Assembly: GCF_000702605.1 (NCBI RefSeq)
Contig: NZ_JNIR01000001.1
Location: 486,501-550,500, forward strand
DNA from: Exiguobacterium acetylicum DSM 20416
GTDB taxonomy: Bacteria > Bacillota > Bacilli > Exiguobacteriales > Exiguobacteriaceae
DNA: 64,000 nt
Reading direction: 5' to 3'
Made by a program: the position numbers and the translations under genes. Positions 1 through 9,151 of this stretch are shown here, in pieces (the stretch's first letter is position 1; the number at the start of each line of letters is the position of its first letter). Under the pieces are notes generated by a model. It worked only from the letters and a program-made list of their open reading frames with translations. It made no database searches and was not told the origin of the DNA.

Positions 1-2
1 AA

Positions 3-974
3 GTCTGGATCAATGAACGGAATGACTGGATGATTCGTCATCTCCATCAGCTTGAAAAGAGACTAGCAGGTGTCGTAGCCCGAAATCGTCATCAAGATGC
101 GTTGACTGTCAAAGCGAAGCGTCAACTCATTCGAGAATACCTCCTCGCTGTCTCGAGCGACTGGCCGTTCATCCTCGATGGACAGACGACAGCGCAATAC
201 GCTGCGAACCGTTTCCGTGAGCACATCTTACGTTTTGAAGAAACCGAGCGTCGACTGGATGCTGAGGAGCTGACGGTGGAATGGTTGGATGATCGATATC
301 GCGAATATCCTTTCCTTCAAGATTCAGATATTGAACCAGATGTCTTCTTGACGGCACATGATTACTACGTGGCAGTGAAGCGTGAGAAATCTTGGAATAC
401 AGACGCCATCTTATTGTTCATCCGACAATATGATGCGTCAGATCGGCCAGCTTCGGAGCTCGCTCGACGGCTCGCTGCTGCTGGTGAGAATGTCTATGTC
501 GTCACGGAACATCAGGAGGCGTATCGATTTGAAGAAGGCGTTCATGTTTACGGAGTGCAAGTGACGGGTCTACCGCTCGTTCAAACTTATAACCAATTGG
601 CGGCTCTAAACTTAGCCTTCTTACGTCAAGCGCAAGCCTTGAGTAAGATCGTTGATTTCGCAGTCATCCACAATTTCAACATGGAGACCGCATCAGCTGC
701 CCAAGCCATCGCTAAGATCAAAGAGTTACCACTCGTCAGTAACGTCTACGATATCGAAAGTGAGCGTTCGCCTGATCGTTCAGGCGGTCTAGTCGTTGCT
801 TTAAAACGACTTGAAGGAGACGCGTTGCGCCAATCAGCGATCGTTTATCTAGAACGAGAAGAGTCACGTCACGGGGTGGAACAAGAGTATCACGTCGAAA
901 AGAAGCCGTTGCGTTTTGAAGAGAACCTTGAAAAACCATATCAACACGTGACGAATCCGAAAAAGAACGGATGA
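3..974 (+). CDS. C-terminal part of a GH57-like (DUF1957) / GT4-like glycan enzyme (5' truncated)
   Basis: The reading frame is open to the left edge of the window, so the N-terminus is missing. The first ~75 residues (the ERNDW stretch just before the first ATG, then LLAVSSDWPFIL and REHILRFEE) resemble the C-terminal helical region of GH57 alpha-glucan branching enzymes (DUF1957). Residues ~110-285 look like the N-terminal Rossmann half of a GT4 glycosyltransferase (ELARRLAAAGENVYVVT, FAVIHNFN, LPLVSNVYDIE), but no C-terminal sugar-nucleotide half follows. A role in alpha-glucan or glycogen metabolism is inferred from these similarities. The catalytic GH57 residues would lie upstream of the window. 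Confidence 0.6.
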   Translation, partial: VWINERNDWMIRHLHQLEKRLAGVVARNRHQDALTVKAKRQLIREYLLAVSSDWPFILDGQTTAQYAANRFREHILRFEETERRLDAEELTVEWLDDRYREYPFLQDSDIEPDVFLTAHDYYVAVKREKSWNTDAILLFIRQYDASDRPASELARRLAAAGENVYVVTEHQEAYRFEEGVHVYGVQVTGLPLVQTYNQLAALNLAFLRQAQALSKIVDFAVIHNFNMETASAAQAIAKIKELPLVSNVYDIESERSPDRSGGLVVALKRLEGDALRQSAIVYLEREESRHGVEQEYHVEKKPLRFEENLEKPYQHVTNPKKNG

Positions 975-1078
975 ACAGTTGCAATTCCTTTCCTTTCTTG
1001 GTACGATACTTGAGTATGCTTAACCTTATGTAAAGCAAAATCACTTGATACATCGAGAGCTAGATAGGAGGGAATCCC

Positions 1079-1228
1079 ATGCGCGTTAAAATCACATTAG
1101 CTTGCACTGAAACTGGTGACCGTACTTATATCACTAAAAAGAACAAGCGTAACAACCCAGAGCGTCTTGAGTTGAAGAAATACAACCCACGTCTCCGTAA
1201 GCACACACTTCACCGTGAAGTGAAATAA
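1079..1228 (+). CDS. rpmG: 50S ribosomal protein L33 (zinc-independent, C- type)
   Basis: This is a 49-residue basic protein ([15 protein letters not shown]... ending KHTLHREVK) that matches bacterial L33 in length and sequence. L33 sits in the large ribosomal subunit near the E site. Only one cysteine is present, so the paired CXXC zinc ligands of the C+ form are absent; this is the zinc-independent paralogue. A strong ribosome binding site (TAGGAGGG) lies just before the ATG. A hairpin terminator follows at once, so it is probably a single-gene transcript. Confidence 0.95.
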   Translation: MRVKITLACTETGDRTYITKKNKRNNPERLELKKYNPRLRKHTLHREVK

Positions 1229-1237
1229 TTGAGATGG

Positions 1238-1267
1238 AAGCCGTCACTTCGTGTGATGGCTTTTTTT
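1238..1267 (+). terminator. Intrinsic terminator after rpmG
   Basis: Stem AGCC-TCAC / GTGA-GGCT with a short TTCG-type loop is followed by seven T residues. It lies 10 bases after the rpmG stop codon and upstream of the next gene's ribosome binding site. Confidence 0.85.
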
Positions 1268-1285
1268 GTGGAAAGGAAGACAACT

Positions 1286-1831
1286 ATGAACAAACAAGAA
1301 GTACGCCGTCTGATCAAAGAACGACTAGATGTGATGGAGAACCGTGCGGAAAAGGAACGATTGATTCACGAACATGTCTTGTTACTACCTGAATGGCAAC
1401 AAGCGACCTGTGTCGCGATCACGTTAGCTTTTCGAAATGAATGTGATACAAGAATGCTGATTGAACAAGCGTGGCAAGAGGGCAAGACGGTCTTGATACC
1501 AAAAGTAGTCGGAGACGAGATGGTCTTTTATGAACATGGACCAGAAGATCAACTGCAAGCAAATCAGATGGGGATTGCTGAACCGATCGCTTCAGCACGT
1601 CGCGCCTCACTTGATCAAGCAGAGCTTTGCCTCGTTCCGGGTCGCGCCTATCGTCGGGACGGCTATCGTTTAGGATGGGGAGGAGGCTATTACGATCGTG
1701 CACTCGTGCCATATACAGGATGTAAAGTATCGATTGCCTTTTCTGAACAACTTCTTCCAGATTTCGAAGTGGAAGCCTTTGATATCCCCGTTGACTTGAT
1801 CGTCACTGAATTAGAGGTCATCCGATGTTGA
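1286..1831 (+). CDS. 5-formyltetrahydrofolate cyclo-ligase (YqgN family)
   Basis: Converts 5-formyl-THF to 5,10-methenyl-THF with ATP, in the cytosol, in one-carbon folate metabolism. The 181 residues match family length. The signature RLGWGGGYYDR at residues 128-138 is the conserved glycine-rich nucleotide/phosphate loop, preceded by LVPGRAYRRDG. The ATG at 1286 was chosen because GGAAAGGAAG precedes it, whereas the longer frame would run through the rpmG terminator. The stop overlaps the start of the next gene by 7 bases, implying translational coupling. Gene order matches yqgN of B. subtilis. Confidence 0.93.
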   Translation: MNKQEVRRLIKERLDVMENRAEKERLIHEHVLLLPEWQQATCVAITLAFRNECDTRMLIEQAWQEGKTVLIPKVVGDEMVFYEHGPEDQLQANQMGIAEPIASARRASLDQAELCLVPGRAYRRDGYRLGWGGGYYDRALVPYTGCKVSIAFSEQLLPDFEVEAFDIPVDLIVTELEVIRC

Positions 1832-2604
1832 GCGCGACCATTTTGTTTTGTCTATTGCTTGCTTGGACCGGACGATCTTTTCGTTTATTGACGACAAGTG
1901 GTGCTATCATGACCCTGCTCGTCGGTAGTGGTGTCTCATTCGGATTCGGTTGGCAAGGATTAGTAGTACTTTTACTCTTCTTTGGTAGCTCGAGTCTGTT
2001 ATCGAAGGTCGGACGATCTAGAAAACAATCGGTCGACTCCATCGTTGAGAAAGACGGCGCGCGTGACGGATGGCAAGTCCTTGCGAATGGAGGGGTAGCG
2101 TTCGTTGCTGCCTTAGCGTATGCCATGACGATGGATTTTGCGTATCTCTTGTTATTTCTATTCGTCATCGCAGCATCGAATGCTGATACGTGGGCATCTG
2201 AAATCGGACCGCTCTCAAGACGTGATCCGTGGTCTCTCAAAACGTTACGACGGGTACCAGCAGGAACGAGTGGAGCGATGTCGCTGATTGGAACGATCGG
2301 TACGATCGCAGGAGCTGCGTTCATCGCTGTAGCAGCGCATTGGATATTTTCTCTTTCTTTAAGACACGTCTTACTCGTAACAAGCATCGGTGTACTCGGG
2401 AGCCTACTGGATACACTATTTGGAGCGGTAGGGCAACGCGTTTACCGATGTACGGTTTGTGGGGAATACACGGAAAAGCGAGAGCACCATGGTCAACCGA
2501 CAGCTTACGTTTCAGGCATTCGATTTTTAGGGAATGATGCTGTCAATGTCTTAACGAGTGGTTTGGCAAGCGGAATCGGGTTTATCATCGTTCGATTTTG
2601 GTAA
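1825..2604 (+). CDS. DUF92 family integral membrane protein
   Basis: A 259-residue, mostly hydrophobic protein with about six membrane segments and the polar patch SNADTWASEIGPLSRRDPWSL (positions 2172-2237), characteristic of the DUF92/TMEM19 family. A second conserved stretch, LLDTLFGAVGQRVYRC, carries the first of two cysteines (RCTVCGEYTEK) that may bind metal. Distant plant members (VTE6) are prenyl-phosphate kinases; whether this bacterial protein has such activity is unknown. It starts inside the end of the upstream cyclo-ligase gene, so the two are co-translated. Confidence 0.8.
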   Translation: MLSATILFCLLLAWTGRSFRLLTTSGAIMTLLVGSGVSFGFGWQGLVVLLLFFGSSSLLSKVGRSRKQSVDSIVEKDGARDGWQVLANGGVAFVAALAYAMTMDFAYLLLFLFVIAASNADTWASEIGPLSRRDPWSLKTLRRVPAGTSGAMSLIGTIGTIAGAAFIAVAAHWIFSLSLRHVLLVTSIGVLGSLLDTLFGAVGQRVYRCTVCGEYTEKREHHGQPTAYVSGIRFLGNDAVNVLTSGLASGIGFIIVRFW

Positions 2605-2665
2605 CTGGAAAGTATGTGAGCATGTAATTCCTTATGTTAGGATATCAATGACACAAAATGGACAA

Positions 2666-2734
2666 ATGTGATTAATTTCACATGATACAAATAATGTGAA
2701 AGATGTTACAATTTACTTGTGAGATAGTTAACAA
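2666..2734 (+). promoter_or_regulatory. Three Rex-like operator boxes upstream of ldh
   Basis: Three inverted repeats of the form TTGTGA-N6-TCACAA sit ahead of ldh. ATGTGA-TTAATT-TCACAT (2666-2683) is perfect in its arms. ATGTGA-AAGATG-TTACAA (2694-2711) and TTGTGA-GATAGT-TAACAA (2717-2734) are imperfect. Rex is the NADH/NAD+-sensing repressor that controls fermentation genes, including ldh, in Bacillales. The assignment rests on the motif and on the identity of the downstream gene. Confidence 0.65.
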
Positions 2735-2769
2735 ACTCTTAGGACGAATGGAAGGGTGGACATAACGAT

Positions 2770-3726
2770 ATGGAATTACATGCGAAAGTGACACGAGTAG
2801 CCCTCATTGGAGCTGGTGCAGTCGGTTCAAGCTTTGCCTATCAGATGTCAACAGCTGGACTTTGTGAAGAACTTGTCATCATTGATGTCAACAAAGCCAA
2901 AGCAGAGGGCGAGGCAATGGACTTAAACCACGGAACACCATTTAGCTCTTCACCGATGCGAATATGGGCTGGAGACTACGCGGACTGCCGCGAAGCGGAA
3001 GTCGTCGTCATCACGGCAGGCGCTCCACAAAAACCAGGTGAGACAAGACTCGATCTCGTTGCAAAGAATGCGTTGATCATGAAAGAAATGATTCGTCAAA
3101 TCATGGATTCCGGTTTTGATGGTATCATCGTCGTGGCTTCTAATCCGGTTGATATCATGGCGCATCTTGCCTGGAAATATTCTGGTCTTCCGAAATCCCG
3201 CGTATTTGGATCAGGAACGGTGCTTGATACAGCGCGCCTGCGTCAAATGCTCGGAGAATACTTTCACATTGATTCCCGAAATGCCCATGCCTATATTCTT
3301 GGCGAACATGGTGATACGGAATTCGCTGCCTGGAGTAACAGCCGCATTTATGGAAAAACGATTGATGAACTACTTGCTGAAGACGATCGTTATTCTCAAG
3401 CAGATCTTGATCAAATCTACATCAACGTCCGAGATGCTGCTTATCATATTATCGAGCGCAAAGGGGCAACCTATTATGCGATTGGGCTTGGGCTCGTTCG
3501 TATCGTTCGTGCCATCCTCGGAAATGAGAACTGTCTGTTGACGGTCGGTGCGCATGTCGATGGTCAGTATGGAATTTCCGGTATCCATATTGGAGTTCCT
3601 GCCATCATCAATCGTCAAGGTGTGCGTGAAATCATTGAAGTCTCATTGACGGATGAAGAGTTGAAGAAATTCCATCATTCTGCTGATGTATTGCGTCAGA
3701 CGCTTGAACCCGTCTTACAAGGATAA
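2770..3726 (+). CDS. ldh: L-lactate dehydrogenase
   Basis: Reduces pyruvate to L-lactate with NADH, recycling NAD+ during fermentation in the cytosol. The 318 residues show the NAD-binding [10 protein letters not shown] (residues 14-23), the active-site loop QKPGETRLD (87-95) with Gln87 favouring pyruvate over oxaloacetate, [12 protein letters not shown] (147-158), and the catalytic His180 in GEHGDTE. Gln87 separates it from malate dehydrogenase. It is monocistronic, with Rex-like boxes upstream and a strong terminator downstream, consistent with induction when NADH accumulates. Confidence 0.95.
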   Translation: MELHAKVTRVALIGAGAVGSSFAYQMSTAGLCEELVIIDVNKAKAEGEAMDLNHGTPFSSSPMRIWAGDYADCREAEVVVITAGAPQKPGETRLDLVAKNALIMKEMIRQIMDSGFDGIIVVASNPVDIMAHLAWKYSGLPKSRVFGSGTVLDTARLRQMLGEYFHIDSRNAHAYILGEHGDTEFAAWSNSRIYGKTIDELLAEDDRYSQADLDQIYINVRDAAYHIIERKGATYYAIGLGLVRIVRAILGNENCLLTVGAHVDGQYGISGIHIGVPAIINRQGVREIIEVSLTDEELKKFHHSADVLRQTLEPVLQG

Positions 3727-3766
3727 TCGTACGAATCATGATGAAGGTGTTACGAAATAAAGTAGC

Positions 3767-3818
3767 AAAAAACTCAAGTGTCGGACCTGCTTCATATTGT
3801 CCACACTTGAGTTTTTTT
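3767..3818 (+). terminator. Intrinsic terminator after ldh
   Basis: A 10-bp perfect stem ACTCAAGTGT / ACACTTGAGT, with an inner GGAC/GTCC pairing, is followed by seven T residues and preceded by A residues, so it may act in both directions. Confidence 0.85.
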
Positions 3819-3981
3819 GATGTGGAGAACAAACACGTTAATAATTACATCTATTCGTCCGGTAGTAAAAAGAGAAAAATCTAGGTTTTATTTTACTAGA
3901 AAAGGGTTAAGTAAGAGATAGAAGCGTTTTTACGTCATTTTTTGTACGTCATGATACCCAAAAAGGAGAGAACCGACAGTC

Positions 3982-4491
3982 ATGTATACTTTTCGAAAAC
4001 TAACTAAAGAGGATGCAGAACAATACTGGAATCTACGCCTTGAGGGATTAAAAAATCATCCAGATGCATTCGGTCATTCGTTTGATGATGAACAGCAAAC
4101 CCCGCTCCGCGAAGTACAAGAAGGACTTGAGGGAGAACCCGACTCCGATGAGGTTTGGCTTGGTATGTTCGACGGTGATACATTGTTTGGGTTTGGTCAG
4201 GTCAAACCATATGAATTGTCACGTGAATCGCATAAAGCGATGATTTCCGGAGTATACGTATCACCTGAATATCGTGGGGGTACTGGTCGCGCTCTGATGG
4301 AAGCCTTAATCGAGGAAGCGAAGAAGTTACCGGACGTCGAGCAAGTCATTCTTGCCGTTTTATCAGGGAACGAAGCCGCACAAAATCTTTATGAGTCGCT
4401 CGGTTTTGAAGTATATGCCGAAGATCCAGATTCCGTAAAATTAGAAGACGGCACATATCGTGATGATATTTGGATGAAGAAGTACGTCTAA
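3982..4491 (+). CDS. GNAT family N-acetyltransferase
   Basis: The 169-residue protein has the GNAT fold: the acetyl-CoA pyrophosphate loop is seen in VSPEYRGGTGRALMEALIEEA (residues ~93-112, Q/RxxGxG/A type) and motif B in NEAAQNLYESLGFEVYAEDP. It transfers an acetyl group from acetyl-CoA to an unknown amine. It stands alone between two terminators, so context gives no hint of substrate. Confidence 0.85.
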   Translation: MYTFRKLTKEDAEQYWNLRLEGLKNHPDAFGHSFDDEQQTPLREVQEGLEGEPDSDEVWLGMFDGDTLFGFGQVKPYELSRESHKAMISGVYVSPEYRGGTGRALMEALIEEAKKLPDVEQVILAVLSGNEAAQNLYESLGFEVYAEDPDSVKLEDGTYRDDIWMKKYV

Positions 4492-4513
4492 GTTCTTGAG
4501 ATGGTGTGGAAAG

Positions 4514-4545
4514 AAGCTGTAGCAAAAAAGCGCTACAGCTTTTTC
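4514..4545 (+). terminator. Intrinsic terminator after the GNAT gene
   Basis: Stem GCTGTAGC / GCTACAGC with an A-rich loop, followed by TTTTT. Confidence 0.85.
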
Positions 4546-4644
4546 GCATGGTATCCGTAGGATATCAGTATCGGCAAAGAATGAATATTTGTTATCATGA
4601 GAACAAAGCGGATGTCACGTCGTAGTCCGATTGAAAGGGAGCGA

Positions 4645-5688
4645 ATGAACATGAAAGAAGTCATACGTACGATTGAAGAGCTTGTCTCGATTCCGAGTCC
4701 AACAGGTTCGACAAAAGAAGCTATTACATATGTAGAAAAGCGATTGGTAGCAGAAGGGATCACGTATCGAAAGCTTGAAAAAGGAGCGATTTTAGCGACA
4801 CTACCTGGTGCTTCAACGCGCACGCGGTTACTGACGGCACACGTCGACACACTAGGAGCGATGGTGAAAGAAATTTTACCAACAGGACGACTTCGTTTAT
4901 CACAACTGGGGGGATATGCTTGGACAGCGATCGAAGGTGAGAACTGTCTCATTCACAAGATGGACGGTCAAACGATTTCAGGTACGATCGTGTTCCACCA
5001 TTCGAGTGTTCATACGTCGCGCGAGACGAACAAAACGGAACGATCCGCTGATAATATCGAAGTACGGCTCGATATCCGTTCGACGACAGCAGAAGAGACG
5101 CGCGTCGCGGGGATTGAAGTAGGAGACATCGTAACGTTTGATCCGCGATTCCTCTATACGGAAACAGGATTCGTGAAGTCGCGCCATCTCGATGATAAAG
5201 CATCTGTTGCTTTGTTGCTTGAATTGATCAAGGAATGGAAAACAATCGAACTACCACACACGGTCCAGATCCTGATTTCAAATTACGAAGAAGTCGGATT
5301 CGGTGGAAATGCTGGATTCACGGAAGAAGTCGCAGAATACATCGCGGTCGACATGGGAGCACTAGGAGAGGGGCAACACTCCGATGAATTCACAGTCTCC
5401 ATTTGTGCCAAAGATGGTTCTGGTCCGTATGACTTAGCTTTACGCCACCAGTTAACACGCTTAGCACAACGTAATAGCATTCCATATAAAGTTGATATCT
5501 ATCCGTTCTATAGCTCGGATGCCTCGGCAGCAGTAAGTGCGGGCCACGACGTCCGGCACGGATTGTTCGGTCCGGGAATCGAATCGAGTCATTCGTACGA
5601 ACGTACGCATGAGACGTCGTTACAAGCGACATATGATTTGCTACATGCCTATGTAAAGGAGCCGATGGTCGATGAAGACACTGTATGA
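4645..5688 (+). CDS. M42 family metallopeptidase (glutamyl aminopeptidase-like)
   Basis: A 347-residue di-metal aminopeptidase of family M42, which trims peptides in the cytosol as large oligomeric shells. Visible metal and catalytic motifs are HVDTLGAM (first metal His/Asp), SRHLDDKAS (bridging Asp), NYEEVGFGGN (catalytic Glu pair), AVDMGA and the C-terminal SSHSYERTH (final His). ATG 4645 follows AAAGGGAG closely; ATG 4651 is also possible. The end overlaps yqgQ by 17 bases, making an operon with yqgQ and glcK. Confidence 0.9.
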   Translation: MNMKEVIRTIEELVSIPSPTGSTKEAITYVEKRLVAEGITYRKLEKGAILATLPGASTRTRLLTAHVDTLGAMVKEILPTGRLRLSQLGGYAWTAIEGENCLIHKMDGQTISGTIVFHHSSVHTSRETNKTERSADNIEVRLDIRSTTAEETRVAGIEVGDIVTFDPRFLYTETGFVKSRHLDDKASVALLLELIKEWKTIELPHTVQILISNYEEVGFGGNAGFTEEVAEYIAVDMGALGEGQHSDEFTVSICAKDGSGPYDLALRHQLTRLAQRNSIPYKVDIYPFYSSDASAAVSAGHDVRHGLFGPGIESSHSYERTHETSLQATYDLLHAYVKEPMVDEDTV

Positions 5689-5875
5689 CGTACAGCAGTT
5701 ACTCAAGACATACGGGACTTTCATCTATCTTGGGGATCGAGCGTCCGATATCGCGATGATGATGCTTGAACTCGATGAATTAAAAGAAGCGGGCGTTTTG
5801 GAACAACGTCAGTACGATTCAGCGAAACTAATCTTACGACATGAATTAAAGCGTTCACAATCCGATAACATTTAA
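5672..5875 (+). CDS. yqgQ: YqgQ family protein (DUF910)
   Basis: A 67-residue helical protein (MKTLYDVQQLLKTYGTFIYL..., DRASDIAMMMLELDELK) that matches the DUF910/YqgQ family, found next to glcK in Bacillales. Its biochemical role is unknown; the YqgQ structure has been described as a small three-helix nucleic-acid-binding-like fold. It starts within the end of the M42 peptidase gene. Confidence 0.85.
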   Translation: MKTLYDVQQLLKTYGTFIYLGDRASDIAMMMLELDELKEAGVLEQRQYDSAKLILRHELKRSQSDNI

Positions 5876-5958
5876 GATTGTGCAACCCTTTGCGCAAATG
5901 GGTTATGTCCGGTAAAATGATGAAGCAGACATTATATGAGTATAGGGGAGACGAAGCA

Positions 5959-6909
5959 ATGAAATGGTTACTCGGCATTGATATCGGCGGAACGACAGTC
6001 AAGATGGCAATTTTGGATTTGCAAGGGATCATCGTAGAAAAGTGGGAAATCGAGACGGTCGTTTTGAATGATGGCGTACAAATTCCTAGAGATATTGCAA
6101 AATCTTTCTTTGAGAAGTGTCAAGAGAGCAATAAACGACCAGAAGATTTCGTCGGAGCGGGCATCGGTGCGCCGGGATTCATTGATTTTAATACAGGTGT
6201 CGTTGAGAAAGCAGTCAATATTGGTTGGCACAATTTTGAACTCGTCGGTGAGTTCGAACGTTTAACAGGATTACCGGCCGTGCTTGAAAATGATGCGAAT
6301 GCAGCGGCAATCGGTGAGATGTGGAAAGGTGCCGGTAGTGGGGCAACAGAATTGCTTGCCGTCACACTCGGTACGGGCGTCGGTGGTGGTCTGATCACGA
6401 ACGGACAAATCGTGCATGGTACAGTCGGAATGGCTGGAGAAATCGGTCATATCACGATGTTGCCTGAAGGTGGCGTTCTATGTGGATGTGGTCGCAAAGG
6501 ATGTCTTGAGACGATTGCGTCAGCAACAGGGATCGCCCGTCTTGGTCTTGAGAAGCGTAAAGGGAAAGAAACGTTACTCAACGACATCAAGGCAGTAACG
6601 GCGAAAGACGTATTCGAAGCGTATGAGAAAGGAGACCGGATCGCAACGGAAGTCGTAGAAGAAGTGACGTTCCACCTCGGTCTTGCCATCTCCAACTTAG
6701 CGAACAGTATTAACCCGGAAATCATCGTCATCGGTGGTGGTGTGTCAAAAGCAGGCGAGACATTGCTTACACCACTGCGTCAACAATTCGAACGCTTCGC
6801 TTTACCGCGGGTTTTCGGATCGACGACGTTCAAGATTGCCGAACTTGGAAACGATGCCGGAGTCATCGGCTGTGCATGGCTTGCGAAGCAGATGTTTCTC
6901 AAAAAATGA
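5959..6909 (+). CDS. glcK: ROK family glucokinase
   Basis: Phosphorylates glucose to glucose-6-phosphate with ATP. The 316 residues include the ATP-binding DIGGTTVK (8-15), the catalytic END motif at 110-112 (Asp112), the ROK signature LGTGVGGGLI (137-146), and the structural zinc site His164 with CGCGRKGC (Cys175, 177, 182). ATG 5959 is preceded by AGGGGAGACG; upstream in-frame ATGs lack a binding site. It is the third gene of the M42-yqgQ-glcK group and ends at a terminator. Confidence 0.93.
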   Translation: MKWLLGIDIGGTTVKMAILDLQGIIVEKWEIETVVLNDGVQIPRDIAKSFFEKCQESNKRPEDFVGAGIGAPGFIDFNTGVVEKAVNIGWHNFELVGEFERLTGLPAVLENDANAAAIGEMWKGAGSGATELLAVTLGTGVGGGLITNGQIVHGTVGMAGEIGHITMLPEGGVLCGCGRKGCLETIASATGIARLGLEKRKGKETLLNDIKAVTAKDVFEAYEKGDRIATEVVEEVTFHLGLAISNLANSINPEIIVIGGGVSKAGETLLTPLRQQFERFALPRVFGSTTFKIAELGNDAGVIGCAWLAKQMFLKK

Positions 6910-6928
6910 TAATATTCAATTTCAGTAG

Positions 6929-6956
6929 AAGGTTCGCTTCGGCGAATCTTTTTTTT
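6929..6956 (+). terminator. Intrinsic terminator after glcK
   Basis: Stem GGTTCGC-TTCG-GCGAATC followed by eight T residues. Confidence 0.85.
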
Positions 6957-7030
6957 GTTTACAAACGTACAGTAATTATGTGATTGTTAAGTATCTTCCG
7001 GATTCCAGTTGCATTTTTGTAAAACTAAGC

Positions 7031-7056
7031 GTAAAATTTTCACGTGATATGGGTAT
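7031..7056 (+). promoter_or_regulatory. Possible sigma-B-type promoter upstream of ltaS
   Basis: GTAAAA, 14 bases, then GGGTAT. The second element equals the sigma-B -10 consensus and the first matches four of six positions of GTTTAA. It lies 70 bases upstream of the ltaS start. This is motif evidence only. Confidence 0.3.
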
Positions 7057-7125
7057 ATGTAAATTATGATGTAAGTTGTGTGAACTGAAAGCAGAAAGCA
7101 CATGTAAATTAGGAGGCAGGTTTTT

Positions 7126-9051
7126 ATGCAGCAAGACGCAAACATCTGGTCGCGAATGCGCCTAAAGATGGGTCAAGGCGTTCGTAGCACCTATAAAGAG
7201 CACAAGCTCTTTTGGATTGCGACCTTATTGATTTGGTTAAAAACGTATTTAGCGTATACACTTTTCTTCAACGTTCCCGTAACAAACTCTGCGCAAGCAT
7301 TCATTCTACTAATTAACCCAATTAGTTCAGCGCTCTTCATGTTCGGGTTCAGCTTCTTCTTCCGGGGAAATGTTCAAAAATGGTTCATCTACGGTACATT
7401 GTTCGTCGCGACACTCATTTTATATGCGGACATCATTTTCTTCCGCTTCTTTAATGACTATCTGACGTTGCCGGTATTGTTCCAAACATCGAATGCAGAG
7501 ACTGTTTCTGCATCGCTCGGGTCACTCTTGAATTGGTCCGATTTATTGATCGTCGGTGACTTGATCATCTTACCGTTCTTCTTACGGAAAATGGACATGT
7601 CAAAAAACGTTGCGTCACGTGGACGCGCGATTCTCGCATTCGTTGCAGCAGTTGTCGTTTTCCTTGGAAACTTGACGCTCGCTGAGACAGAACGTCCAGA
7701 ATTGCTCACACGTGCCTTTGACCGAGAACTGCTCGTTAAAAACATCGGAACATTTAACTTCCATATGTATGACGCACTCATTCAGTCGAAGACATCTGCG
7801 CAAAAAGCACTCGCGGACAGTTCTGAACTGTCGGAAGTTCAAAGCTTCATTGATTCAAAACATGCTGAACCGAACCCAGCTATGTTCGGAAAGTACAAAG
7901 GAAAGAACGTCATCGTCGTTTCCTTTGAGTCGGCACAATCCTTTGCAGTTGGATTAAAGGCACCAAACGGACAAGAGATTACACCGAACCTGAATAAGTT
8001 GATCAAGGAATCGCATTCATGGGATAACTTCTATCACAACACAGGACAAGGGAAAACGGCAGATGCTGAGTTCATTCTCGAAAACTCGATCTATCCACTT
8101 GGACGCGGTGCAGCATTCTTTACGAACGGAGAAAACGAATTCCGGGCAACTCCTGAAATGTTGAAAGAAGATGGCTATTATTCAGCTGTTTTCCATGCAA
8201 ACAACAAATCGTTCTGGAACCGAGACATCGTCTACAATAGCTTTGGCGTCGATCGTTTCTTCTCAGAGACGGATTATGACTTAGGGGATCCAGCAGATTT
8301 GACGGAGTGGGGCTTGCTCGATGATAAATTCTTTGAACAGTCATTGCCGATGTTGAAAGATTTACCACGTCCGTTCTATTCGAAGTTCATCACATTGACG
8401 AACCACTATCCATTTGAGATGCCAAAACCAGAAGATGAACTTGTACCACCGCTTGAGACAAGTTCTACGACGCTGAACCACTACGTTCAGGCACTAGCGT
8501 ATCAAGATATGGCACTCGGTAAATTCATCGAGGGTCTGAAAAAAGATGGTACGTGGGATGATACGATCTTCATGGTCTATGGTGACCACTATGGTATCTC
8601 GACGAACCATAATGCTGCGATGGCAGAACTCATGAACAAAGATGAGTTGACGCCGTATGATGTTGCACAATTGCAACGTGTACCATTCGTGATCCATTTA
8701 CCGGGTCAAACGAAAGGTGTCAAACATGAAGACGTCGCGAGCCAAATCGATATTAAACCGACATTGCTTCATCTGTTAGGACAAGACTTCAAGAACGAAG
8801 TATTGTTCGGTACCGATCTTTTCTCGAAACAGCATAAGGATTATGCGCTGTTCCGCGATGGTTCCGTCATAACAGACAAAACGGTCTATACGCAGGAAAC
8901 ATGTTATGATCGTCAGACAGGTGAAGAAGTAACAGATGGAGAGTTAGCGGAGATGTGTAAACAATCTACGAAACAATCCGAGAAGGAGTTAGGACTTTCG
9001 GATAAAGTCATCTATGGTGACTTGCTCCGTTTCCTTCAAACTTCAAAATAA
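7126..9051 (+). CDS. ltaS: Lipoteichoic acid synthase (LtaS family)
   Basis: Polymerises glycerol-phosphate from phosphatidylglycerol onto a glycolipid anchor on the outer face of the membrane. The 641 residues begin with five membrane segments (about residues 27-190), then a sulfatase-fold catalytic domain. Glu268 in NVIVVSFES and the nucleophile Thr311 in NTGQGKTADAEF are the expected metal and catalytic residues; VYGDHYGI carries later metal ligands. The ribosome binding site is TAGGAGG. It is transcribed alone between two terminators. Signal-peptidase cleavage after the membrane region is usual in the family. Confidence 0.93.
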   Translation: MQQDANIWSRMRLKMGQGVRSTYKEHKLFWIATLLIWLKTYLAYTLFFNVPVTNSAQAFILLINPISSALFMFGFSFFFRGNVQKWFIYGTLFVATLILYADIIFFRFFNDYLTLPVLFQTSNAETVSASLGSLLNWSDLLIVGDLIILPFFLRKMDMSKNVASRGRAILAFVAAVVVFLGNLTLAETERPELLTRAFDRELLVKNIGTFNFHMYDALIQSKTSAQKALADSSELSEVQSFIDSKHAEPNPAMFGKYKGKNVIVVSFESAQSFAVGLKAPNGQEITPNLNKLIKESHSWDNFYHNTGQGKTADAEFILENSIYPLGRGAAFFTNGENEFRATPEMLKEDGYYSAVFHANNKSFWNRDIVYNSFGVDRFFSETDYDLGDPADLTEWGLLDDKFFEQSLPMLKDLPRPFYSKFITLTNHYPFEMPKPEDELVPPLETSSTTLNHYVQALAYQDMALGKFIEGLKKDGTWDDTIFMVYGDHYGISTNHNAAMAELMNKDELTPYDVAQLQRVPFVIHLPGQTKGVKHEDVASQIDIKPTLLHLLGQDFKNEVLFGTDLFSKQHKDYALFRDGSVITDKTVYTQETCYDRQTGEEVTDGELAEMCKQSTKQSEKELGLSDKVIYGDLLRFLQTSK

Positions 9052-9057
9052 GATAAA

Positions 9058-9093
9058 GAAAACGAATCTACTTTCGAGTGGATTCGTTTTTTG
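9058..9093 (+). terminator. Intrinsic terminator after ltaS
   Basis: AAACGAATC / GATTCGTTTTTT stem-loop ending in a T-run, starting about 7 bases after the ltaS stop. Confidence 0.8.
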
Positions 9094-9106
9094 TAGAAAG
9101 ACAAAT

Positions 9107-9140
9107 AAAAAGAGAGATGCACGAGGCATCTCTCTTTTTA
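9107..9140. terminator. Bidirectional terminator between ltaS and yqgW
   Basis: Perfect stem AAAAGAGAGATGC / GCATCTCTCTTTTT with a four-base loop. On the minus strand it ends the DUF2759 gene; on the plus strand it backs up the ltaS terminator. Confidence 0.85.
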
Positions 9141-9151
9141 ACGTATCTTGA

